DNA of 64,000 nucleotides, taken from positions 11,035,070 through 11,099,069 of the forward strand of contig NC_064038.1 in the NCBI RefSeq assembly GCF_932526225.1, written 5' to 3'. The stretch comes from Nematostella vectensis. Its lineage: Eukaryota; Cnidaria; Anthozoa; Actiniaria; Edwardsiidae. The stretch's first letter is position 1. Each line of letters starts with the position of its first letter. A program made the position numbers and the translations under genes. The notes beneath the pieces are model-generated. The model was given only the letters and a program-made list of their open reading frames with translations. It made no database searches and had not been told where the DNA came from. Shown one piece after another: positions 46,701-56,045 of the stretch.

Positions 46701-47820
46701 AACATATTCCCCATGTTTTTCCCTTCGTTTGTATTGCCTTATATGGGCATTGATGCCCATATTAAGGGGAACTTGAGATTTCTCGCTCCCTGATCTCCAG
46801 AAAACTGTTGAAAAATACTGATGTCAATTTGAAACTCGCGGCAAAAATCAAGGAAAGCTTTATCGCTTGGTCAAATCTTTATCTCACTAATCTCACTAAG
46901 CCCTTAGACCCAGGCCTCCAAGAGATCGACCGATAGGTTTTGAAGGTCACCCAATTATTGATGTGTAAATTCTGTGTATATTTTGGCTTGAATTTGATAC
47001 TCAAAACGTCACGTGGTGATGTGAGTTCGTAGAATATTAAAAATCGCAGAAAAAAAAACTAGAAGAAGCTCTTTTTTAGCCATCAAATTTGTCATTATGT
47101 TGCAAAACCATTTCCCTTTGACTTAATTCTCATTTTTATCAGTGCTCTTTTTTTTCGAAATCTTGTTAAAACATGGATATCAATGTCAGGGTAGAGGTTT
47201 AATTATTGTTATAAAAGCTACCACAGCGCGTGGGAATCAATCAGAATTGTCAAACATTTAGAAAGCAATACGGTACATCGAGAATTTTTACAATATTTTT
47301 ATAAATATTTTTTAAAGTTTTTTTAATTTTTATTTCCTGCGTTCTCAGGCCGCTTTGTGTGTTCTTTGCATAGCAATGACTCTGTTTTTTCATTTCTCAA
47401 TTTTTTTTTTACCAGATAATCTTAACATAACATAGTTTAGTTATTTAATATTCGTTTCAATGGGTTCCTTATTCTAGAAGGTTATGGTTTTCCTTTTGTT
47501 TACTTAATTGATAAATCTTTTTAAAGATTTAAGAAAATGTAAATTTGCATATCAAACATATTCACCACATATAGTGTCCTTTGTATGTAGTGCCTTATAT
47601 GGGCATTGATGCCCATATTTAGAACAGCTAAAGTTTTCCCGCTCGCTGATCTCCATAAACATGCTCATTCCTGTCAATTTGAGACTCGCGGCCAAAATTT
47701 GTTAGAAAACCTTGATCGCTTGGTCAAATCTTTTTCTCACTAATCTTAAAATACCCTTAGACCCAGGCCCCCAAGAGGTCGTCCGAGTGGGTATAAAGGT
47801 CACCCAAATATTGATATGCG
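46693..47820. repeat. Direct duplication, two diverged copies about 856 bp apart
   Basis: 46693-46973 and 47551-47820 share CATATCAAACATATTC, TTATATGGGCATTGATGCCC, CTCGCGGC, CGCTTGGTCAAATCTTT, CCCTTAGACCCAGGC and AAGGTCACCCAA. Each copy contains the perfect palindrome ATATGGGCAT-TG-ATGCCCATAT (46741-46762 and 47597-47618). No coding content recognised. Confidence 0.8.
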
Positions 47821-48090
47821 AAAGTTTACATCAATTCTTTTGATTATATATTTTTCGTAACCGTTGAAATCTATGAAGATCGTTTTATTTAGAGCAAAAA
47901 CCATCAAATAAGTTTTTAAACCTATAGGGTAAATTTTCTTCCGCCGTTTATCCAACCGGAAGTAAAATTGCAATTGCCGAAAGGTAAACTTTTAGGCTGA
48001 AACGGGTAAAAAGACCTCGATATTCGTATTCTACGCTAGATTTTCTATTATATCCCAAAAATGACCCACGTGGTGTTTACAGGACCTTAA

Positions 48091-48645
48091 GACCAGCGGT
48101 CTGAGTTCGTCGAGATTTCTCGGAAAAATGATGTTTGGGCGCCCTAGCTCAAAACTAAACTGGTAATAGGTATGGTTGACCTCAGTATACTGTGAAAGTT
48201 TGAAGCAATTTGGATAAATATTTTTGGCGATAGAAGCCGAAAAGTAATTTTTCGTCTCCCGCACCCGGATTTGAGACAATTTCGTGGTTGTTAGAAAAAG
48301 ACTAAAAACCGGTTCGCAACGCGTGATAAAACATTTGAAGCTTATATAAACCTAAAGAATAGATAATAAGGATTTCCCAGGCTGAAAGATAAGCTGTTCT
48401 GTCAGCACCTTATTATTTTTCGCGATTTTATTTTATTTTATGTTTTTAGATGACTTTGAAAAGCCTTGAAATGATCGTGTAATATCGCCGATGAGATGTG
48501 GATTTGGCAAAAATGATTGCATTAATCGAAAAGAACATCATTTCTACTTTTGATATGTGAAATAAAATTTAGGGGCAAATAAAATCCGACTTTTTTACAA
48601 GCCGAAATATGACCCCCACTTGACCCTAATTATAAACAAATGCCG
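48091..48645 (-). repeat. Left long TIR arm
   Basis: It ends inward at about ACAAATGCCGAC. It includes a minus-strand frame (48031-48279) that starts SQIRVRETKNYFSASIAKNI and has a counterpart in the right arm. Confidence 0.8.
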
Positions 48646-49312
48646 ACTACTGTATCGGGTTTTCCGCATTCAAACAACGCCTTCAAATCTACAGAAAAAC
48701 AAGAAAGAGCGCTCAAATCAAAAGAAATATACTGTCGCCAATACTAAAATTTAATGGTAATAATTTCATAGCATTTATTGCATTAAATTGCGATTTTTAG
48801 GCTCGCGTGATACTATTTTGTTTGCTACCATGCATACGTAATTAAAGAGTGACAAACAAAGCGACAAGCATAAAATACCTTACCATGACTGCAATAAGAC
48901 TTTTCTGATAATTACTTATTAAAAAGAAAAACGTCCAAAAGAAGAAAATGAGAGTTTTGCATGTTTTTATTTAATTAACAAGCGATACTGACATAATTTT
49001 GTACAGTTTTAAATTGTAATTAAACAAAAAGCTTGATCAAATTGTCAAAATTTGCTTATTTTCAAAGCCTTTGTTCAACTACAAATTTGATCAAATAAAA
49101 ATACAAATTATGCAAGAACGCTGAGACATTTGCGATATTGAGGCCTCTCACCGTAAGCTCTTTCCCTTTTTAGTAAAAGAGAGTATTGAAGTGTAAAAAC
49201 TTACTCTGGTCTTCACAACAGAACACAAGATTACCGACACAGAAATCTATTTCATGTAACCATGAAAAAAATATAATCGAGACCCAAGAAATCGTGGATT
49301 TATTTTGCGCAA

Positions 49313-49759
49313 CTACATCTTCGAATAACATCCACGAGAGTGGCTACAAAAGAAGCTTTGCGTCGGGTTGCTCCGGGCACTTGAAGCTCCCAGCTCTTTG
49401 CAGATAGTGGGAAGGGTGGCCACTGAAAGAAAGGTGAGCCTGGACCTGGAGTACAAGTGGCACAAGTCGATGCCGTTCGCTTCTATTGAGTGATTTAGTT
49501 GGCATTCATCTAGGATGGCAGCTCTCGTACGGAAGTAGGCGGCTGCCTCCTCCGCAGCCTCTACTGCATCCGCACCCTGTGTTATTTTCGGAAATAATAC
49601 ACCTGTACATGGCCCGGTAATAGGAACTCGCTGATTTAATATCACTTCATTCCCAATTAATGGTACGCCCCCCCTCCTCCCCCCGACTACTTTTTGGTGG
49701 TAGCCAAGCTTGCCGGGAAGGGGACTCCGATAAGAACAGACGGGGGTGATCGTCGGCAA
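49313..49759 (-). CDS. Possible exon inside the TTAA element, unknown protein
   Basis: A minus-strand open frame of 148 codons. A plausible acceptor (ATAACACAG followed by GGTGCGG, about 49580-49590) would define an exon beginning GADAVEAAEEAAAYFRTRAA and containing ECQLNHSIEANGIDLCHLY. The Ala/Glu-rich helix and near-balanced composition look more protein-like than the flanking sequence. I do not recognise the product. Together with 50104-50454 it could be captured host sequence. Equally it may be a chance frame. Confidence 0.2.
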   Translation of the reverse strand: MPTITPVCSYRSPLPGKLGYHQKVVGGRRGGVPLIGNEVILNQRVPITGPCTGVLFPKITQGADAVEAAEEAAAYFRTRAAILDECQLNHSIEANGIDLCHLYSRSRLTFLSVATLPTICKELGASSARSNPTQSFFCSHSRGCYSKM

Positions 49760-49779
49760 AATTGATTGTAACCCGTTAG

Positions 49780-50100
49780 GGATGGCACTTTAGGCGTGGT
49801 CAACAGAAATTATTTCCTCTAAGAGATGGAAAATTGGGTGAGGTCGAAGGAATTTTTGCCCCTAAGGGATAGCAGAATCGAAAAAAAAAACTGTTTAAAA
49901 CCCCCTTAGGAATAGCAATTAATCGAAGTTTATACCCTAAGAGATAACAGAATGGAAAAAAAACGTTCACCCACTTAGGAATAGCAGTTGGTCGAATTTT
50001 ACACCCTAAGAGATAGCAAAATCTGAAAAATCCTCCAACACCCCCTAAGAGATGGCAGTTGGTAGAAATTTTATACCCTAAAAGATATGACGATTACCCC
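49780..50100. repeat. Degenerate short repeat: CCCTAAGAGATAGCA motif
   Basis: CCTAAGAGATAGCA / CTTAGGAATAGCA recurs every 40-60 bp with GTCGAATTTTACACC-like spacers, at least six times. A related stretch lies near 31984-32015. Confidence 0.6.
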
Positions 50101-50103
50101 CGT

Positions 50104-50454
50104 CTACATTTTTAGAGAGTCCCCCCCCCCCCCCCCCCCCCCGGGCAAAGATATGCATTCCCCTCCTTTGTCAAACTCGCATTTGCCGTATAGTGTGTGC
50201 CGGTCTAACCAAGCCAAGCGTGTATAGTCACGCACTGGACAGCCGAATAGCTTTGTGGTAGGCTCTTCCTCGTTGCTGACTGCGGGTTCTGGCTCAGCGG
50301 CGTTCGCCCTGCGCTCGACAGCACGCTTGATGTCATCGAATTCACCGTCACTGAACGAGCCCGGAAACGTTGAAATCGATTGGTCAGGATGCGGCTTGCT
50401 CTCTCTCCTCTTCCCCTCCCACTCCCCTCGTTTTTCATTTTTGCTCAAATCCAA
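50104..50454 (-). CDS. Possible first exon inside the TTAA element, unknown protein
   Basis: From Met at 50454 the minus strand reads an acidic/basic hydrophilic N-terminus (MDLSKNEKRGEWEGKRRESK), then SFSDGEFDDIKRAVERRANA, then TKLFGCPVRDYTRLAWLDRH and a Cys. It runs into a G homopolymer (C22 on the plus strand, 50121-50142), so the real 3' boundary would lie before it. I do not recognise the product. It lies about 340 bp from the other candidate exon on the same strand. Confidence 0.25.
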   Translation of the reverse strand: MDLSKNEKRGEWEGKRRESKPHPDQSISTFPGSFSDGEFDDIKRAVERRANAAEPEPAVSNEEEPTTKLFGCPVRDYTRLAWLDRHTLYGKCEFDKGGECISLPGGGGGGGDSLKM

Positions 50455-50796
50455 GATGGTGGCTATAATACACCGGGTAAACGCCCCCCCCCCCCCCCTT
50501 ATTGAAGGCTTTTCAAATATTATTATTTTTCCAAATGGTACCTATGGTTGAGCAAGCCACACCTCCTCCCCCCCCCCCCCCCCTCCTCAGTCCTCTGGTC
50601 CTATGATCTCCTGCCTGAGACTTTGTCAAAGTTAAGAAGCGCTTATAGAGAGTAATTACCTGCTTGCAATAAGCGTTTATTGCACCTTACGCGCAATGAT
50701 AGAATCCTGCGTTGTCTTGCTTGTAGTATGCCGGTAAATGGTAAAGTGAATAGTGAAAGCGATTTTTTTACTGGTTAACAAGCCAATCGATTGGCT

Positions 50797-50845
50797 AGGA
50801 CAAAATTTGGACGGCTGTTTATCCCGGCCAGACAAATTTTGTCCT
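50797..50845. repeat. Perfect 13-bp inverted repeat (hairpin)
   Basis: AGGACAAAATTTG (50797-50809) and CAAATTTTGTCCT (50833-50845) with a 23-nt loop, directly beside the nested MITE. Confidence 0.7.
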
Positions 50846-50853
50846 CCTAGTGA

Positions 50854-51056
50854 TCGCCCCATGACAGGTTCTCCAATAGGGTTCTGGATTCCGGATCCTA
50901 GTGTGTGGATTCCGGATTCCAGCAGCGTGGATTCCGGATTCCATATCTCATTTTTTCATGGATTCCGGATTCCATATCTCATTTTTTCATGGATTCCGGA
51001 TCCCATATCTCATTTTTTCATGGATTCCGGATTCCGGATTACCTGTCATGGGGCGA
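50854..51056. mobile_element. 203-bp nested MITE with TAGTGA duplication
   Basis: Perfect 16-bp TIRs TCGCCCCATGACAGGT / ACCTGTCATGGGGCGA, flanked by direct TAGTGA (50848-50853, 51057-51062). The interior is a tandem of GGATTCCGGATTCCATATCT plus CATTTTTTCAT (about 30 bp, three units) and shorter GGATTCCGGATTCC copies. Confidence 0.9.
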
Positions 51057-51749
51057 TAGTGAGATTAGGCCCTAAGTTAACGCGCGAAAAAATGAAAACA
51101 GAAAAGTAACCTCAAAATTTACCTAGGGAGCTTTTTTGGACATATGCTCCCTGACAAGAATGGAATTTTTTTGGTAGTATTGAAAACAATAGTAAAAGCA
51201 TCAACTGTTATTTTTTCTTACTTTCTTTTTATAACTCAATTTACCTGGGGAATGGAAATTGGTTGGTTATATCATAAACAATAGTAGAAAAGCTTCAACT
51301 GTTATTTTTTCTTGATTTCTTTGTATGAACGCTTGTTGAATAAATTAACTCCTCGAATTTGCATAACAACACGACAGCAGAAGATGGTACGCGTTTCTAG
51401 TCCACGAAAGTAGGGAACGAAAGAAAATATTATAATGCTTATAGAACGAGGGATGGATATAAATAAATATAGGACGATTTAAGAATAACTTTCGTGGGAA
51501 AAAGTTTTGTGATGCTCATGAAGCGGAAGAATAAAGAACCGGAAGTTTTTAGTGCCGATAATAATTATCATGCATGGGGATTGTACTTTAAAATGTAATG
51601 AAAATATAATCTTGGAAAGCATATAAACATCAGAGAGACAAGAATATTTGATCAAATACCAGTATTTTCAAGAATTATATTGCATCCTTTTTTTTGGGAG
51701 TTTTAATTGCTTTTATAAGTTTTTGGTAGCGAGGCATTAAAAAGTGAGT

Positions 51750-52305
51750 GTCGGCATTGTTTATAATTAGGGTCAAGTGGGGGTCATATTTCGGCGTGTA
51801 AAAAAGTCGGATTTTATTTGCCCCTAAATTTTATTTCACATATCAAAAGTAGAAATGATGCTCTTTTCGATGAATGCAAACATTTTTGCCAAATCCACAT
51901 CTCATCGGCGATATTACACGATTATTTCAAGGCTTTTCAAAGTAATCTAAAAACATAAAATAAAATAAAATCGCGTAAAATAATAAGGTGCTGACAGAAC
52001 AGCTTATCCTTCAGCCTGGGAGTTCCTTATTATCCATTCTTTAGGTTTATATAAGCTGCAGTTGTTTTATCACGCGTTGCGAACCGGTTTTTAGTCTTTT
52101 TCTAACAACCACGAAATTGTCTCAAATCCGGGTGCGGGAGACGAAAAATTACTTTTCGGCTTCTATCGCCAAAAATATTTATCCAAATTGCTTCAAACTT
52201 TCACAGGATATCATGGTCACCAATACCTATTACCAGTTTAATTTTGAGCTAGGGCACCCAAACTTCATTTTTCCGAGAAATCTCGACGAACTCAGACCGC
52301 TGGTC
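51750..52305 (+). repeat. Right long TIR arm
   Basis: Starts near GTCGGCATTGTTTATAATTA and ends CTCAGACCGCTGGTC before TTAA. The plus-strand frame from 52117 parallels that of the left arm. Differences between arms include several amino-acid changes in the middle, while RETKNYFSASIAKNIYPNCF and NLDELRPLVL are preserved. Confidence 0.8.
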
Positions 52306-52533
52306 TTAAAAGGCAAAAAGCACGCTGTGACACTTTTCTGTTTCCAATGCCACTTTTCTGTGTTCAAAGAATCACAAAGACTTTCTAGAACTTTTTTATG
52401 CTGTTATCCAACAATCGCAAGTCTGAAGTAATCTCAAAACGCAATGACCCGCATTGCGACACGCTAGGAAATTCCGAGGACTGTTGGAGAAACAAGGTAT
52501 GACTTGTTATGTTATAATTTGAGTTGATCTTAA

Positions 52534-52781
52534 AGCCGCATTAACACCAGTTTACTTCCGGAGGTCCGACGGAAACCTCAACCGTTAAAAGACAAAAAAA
52601 AATCTGTTAAAATCCGAGATATTTAACAGGCCATCCGCTCTAAATTATCAATCACATCCTCAAAAAAACTTCCAATAGAAACACTGCTTTCAATATTTAG
52701 AAATATTCTTCGCGTTTTCCGTTAAAAATCATCGGATATTGTTACGTAATCGACCGGAAGTAAACTGGTGATAATGCGGCT
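52534..52781. mobile_element. 248-bp MITE with TTAA target duplication (piggyBac-like)
   Basis: TIRs AGCCGCATTAACACCAGTTT + ACTTCCGG and CCGGAAGT + AAACTGGTGATAATGCGGCT, flanked by TTAA at 52530-52533 and 52782-52785. Non-coding interior. Confidence 0.85.
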
Positions 52782-52789
52782 TTAAGTTC

Positions 52790-53871
52790 ACCTTACCTAA
52801 CTACTACACTTGTATTACACTTTGACAATTATAACTTTGTTCCGCGGTTTAAGGAATAAAAAAAAACATACGAATCTGATGAATCAGATACGAATAGTCA
52901 ACTTCTTCACGTCAAAAAGGAACCTTTTGTTTCGAAACGAGAAATTGTTGCTAAAAAGAGGCACTTAAATAACAAAACTTACTAAAGTAAACAAATTGAC
53001 GCCAAAATCTTAAATTCTTGCAAAAAGGCAAAAACGGTTTGGAATGGTTAGCCATCTAGACAAAAGTGGTGTTACACGGAATAACATGCAACACCAACTT
53101 TTCGCGATACATCGTATCATTGAAAGTTTTTACCGTGTAACATATCGCGCAACACAACTTTTTGCGCATAATTTCACTCAACATGCTGCATGTTTTTGAA
53201 CCCGCTTCAAAAACATGCAACAAAGAATGACGATTATCTGTAAAGTTATTCCGTGCAACATTTGTTACGCGAAATCTTCCAAAGTAGTGGAAGAAACTTT
53301 TCGGATACCCTTTATTTCATACGATTATTGCTTTGTCAATTCATCTCATAAAAGATGACATTCATTTTTGCTGCGACTAGATAGAAATACCAAAATTTGC
53401 AGGCTAGTATGAAATAAGATAACAAAAAATGCATATTTTGCAGGATGAAGCTACTGCATTATTTAAATGTTTTTAAAGCCTTTCACTAGACACAAATGCT
53501 CTCTGCGTCCCTAGAAACAATCAAAGCCAGGGTCCTAGCAAGCATGAGGCACGTGAGGCACTCGTTTTGGTAAAATTTTGATGTTTAGTGTTTCACAATT
53601 GAAAAGTATGAGATAAAACACCTGATTTTGTTGGATTTATCATCCAGTGGCTAGCTTAGCTAACACCGGGTTATTAAGGAGTCTATTGTTTTCTAGGGCC
53701 TTTAATATTCTGCGAACTCTTTTCAACAATTTGAAACAGCGTTGTAGCTTCCGCCATTTTGTATCCTAAAAGCGGATTTATTGGCAAATACTAAAACGGT
53801 TACAGCTAAGCGCGTTCTAGCTTCCGCCATTCAGTATCCTAGAAGCGGATTTATTCATCAGTTATATCCGC
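52790..53871. other. Non-coding spacer with weak inverted motif
   Basis: GTTACACGGAATAAC (about 53073) and GTTATTCCGTGCAAC (about 53246) could be short TIRs of a degraded element. Otherwise nothing recognised. TTCCGCCATT.(T/A)GTATCCTA.AAGCGGATTTATT is duplicated at about 53750 and 53820. Confidence 0.3.
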
Positions 53872-55442
53872 AGCGCTCCCTCTAACATATAGGAACGTGA
53901 CATATAGGGACGTGACATATAGGGACGTTCGTCAAAATTACCTATACGGACGCAAATATCAAGCAACTGAGCGCCTGACATATAGGGATGTTACGAATAC
54001 GAGTCCATAGGGGACACGGGGGGAACACAGTGACCAATTTAGTCTTTGTGGGAGGGGAGGGTGGGTGACAAAAGTACACATGACCTGTGTACGGACGCTC
54101 ATAACAACCAACTGAGCGCCTGACATATAGTGACGTTACGAATACGAGTCCATGGGAAACAAGGGTGAACACACTGATCAATTTATACTTTGTAGGGGGG
54201 GAGGGTGGGTGACAAAAGTACACATGACCTGTACGGACGCTCATAACAACCAACTGAGCGCCTGACATATAGGGACGTTACGAATACGAGTCCGTGGCAA
54301 ACAAGGGGGGACACACTGATCAATTTATTTTTTTGTGAGAGGGGAGGGTGGGCGACAAATGTTCACATGACCTATACGGACGCTCATAACAAGCAACTGA
54401 GCGCTTGACATATAGGGACGTTACGAATACGAGTCCGTGGGAAACAAGGGGGAACACAGTGACCAATTTAGTCTTTGTGGGAGGGGAGGGTGGGTGACAA
54501 AAGTACACATGACCTATACGGACGCTCAAAACAACCAACTGAGCGCCTGACATATAGGGACGTTACGAATACGAGTCCGTGGGAAACAAGGGGGAAAACA
54601 CTGATCAATTTAGTCTTTGTGGGAAGGGAGGGTGGGTGACAAAAGTACACATGACCTGTACGGACGCTCATAACAAGCAACAGAGCGCCTGACATATAGG
54701 GACGCTACGAATACGAGTCCGTGGGAAACAAGGGGAACACACTGATCAATTTATACTTTGTAGGGGGGGAGGGTGGGTGACAAAAGTACACATGACCTAT
54801 ACGGACGCTCATAACAAGCAACAGAGTGCCTGACATATATAGGGACGTTACGAATACGAGTCCATAGGAGACAAGGGGGAACACACTGATCAATTTACAC
54901 TTTGTAGGGGGGGGTGGGTGACAAAAGTACACATGACCTATACAGACGCTCATAACAAGCAACTGAGCGCCTGACATATAGGGACGTTTTGAATACGAGT
55001 CCGTGGGAAACAAGGGGGAACACAGTGACCAATTTAGTCTTTGTGGGAGGGGAGGATGGGTAACAAAAGTACACATGACCTATAAGGACGCTCATAACAA
55101 GCAACTGAGCCTCTCACATAATTAGACGTCACGAATACGAGTCCGTGGGAGACAAGTGGGACCACACTGGACCAAGTTGAAATAAAATTACGGGGTAAGA
55201 AGCAAAAATGGCAACTCCGGCCTGACATTTGGTTTCTAGTAATTATAATATCGGATGAATACGGTCGTTAAGAGAACGTCTACACAAGTATAAATTGGTC
55301 AGTGTGTTCACCCTTGATTCCCACGGACTCGTATTCGTAACGTCCCTATACGTCAGGCGCCCAGTTGCTTGATATTTGCGTCCGTATGGGTAGTTTTGAC
55401 GAACGTCCCTATATGTCACGTTCCTATATGTCAGGTAGCGCT
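53872..55442. mobile_element. Foldback-type element with internal 142-bp tandem array
   Basis: The ends are inverted copies: AGCGCT...ACATATAGGAACGTGACAT (53872 on) versus its complement finishing at 55442. Similarity continues more than 100 bp through GTTCGTCAAAA, CGGACGCAAATATCAAGCAA and CGAATACGAGTCC. Between the ends lie about eight tandem units of about 142 bp. No coding capacity supported. Confidence 0.75.
53985..55140. repeat. 142-bp minisatellite, about 8 units
   Basis: Each unit includes GACATATAGGGACGTTACGA, ATACGAGTCCGTGGGAAACA, CTGATCAATTTA, GGGAGGGTGGGTGACAAAAG and GACGCTCATAACAAGCAACT. Minus-strand open frames with HVYFCHPPSPPTK are periodic artefacts. Confidence 0.92.
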
Positions 55443-56045
55443 ACGGACCCCGGTCGATTTATTGGCAAATACTGAAACGGTTTCAAATTTTTTAAATTGT
55501 GAATTATATATTGTGAAACTAAACAAAACAATAAAGGCAGAGAACTCGCAGGTCAATACTTTTTTACTTGGCTTCCCAAATATAGTCACAAATGCAGAAA
55601 GTTAATCATGAATCACAAATAGCATTTGTTCAATATCTGTTTTAAACTAAGATCATGTACGCACTCACAAAGAAAAAAATTAGCAAAAAATAGATCAGAG
55701 TAGATTATGAAAAATAGTAATAGTATATCTTATTAAGAAAACTGCATGCTCAAATTCCGCTTCATACATTGACACTTTGAAATTCTAAAATTCCATTAAT
55801 TGTGAAATTTCACGAGAACTCTTGAAGTTTTTTTTCGTAGAACACTTATTTTATAACAAAAGGCATAATCAATTTAGACGTAGAACAGCGTAATATTTCA
55901 TACGAGACAAAGCCAGGTTTTTATGCTTCTATGAAAAAAAATAATAAATATATAATGATCAACTCTATATTCTATATAACTATATTAGTTTTACTGGACA
56001 TTTTAATTGGACATTTTCTATTATTTTTTCTGACCTAGCTGTAAA
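55443..56045. other. Spacer and likely promoter of the PAN/EGF gene
   Basis: AT-rich. GATTTATTGGCAAATACTGA at about 55458 repeats sequence found near 53778, on the other side of the foldback element. No clear TATA box was chosen among several AT-rich stretches. Confidence 0.35.

Larger units (their letters stand above)
48091..52305. mobile_element. 4.2-kb element with long terminal inverted repeats, TTAA-flanked
   Basis: The left arm (48091 to about 48645) is the reverse complement, with modest divergence, of the right arm (about 51750 to 52305). Outer ends are GACCAGCGGTCTGAG and its complement. Each is flanked by TTAA (48087-48090 and 52306-52309), the target typical of piggyBac-type transposition. 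Both arms carry the same outward-reading frame (SQIRVRETKNYFSA, FPRNLDELRPLVL). The interior holds possible minus-strand exons (49313-49759, 50104-50454), a nested MITE and C homopolymers. No transposase recognised, so it is non-autonomous or its transposase is unrecognised. Confidence 0.75.

Noticed and set aside
53942-55228. Minus-strand frames with HVYFCHPPSPPTK repeats
   Set aside because: Periodic frames of the 142-bp array inside the foldback element.
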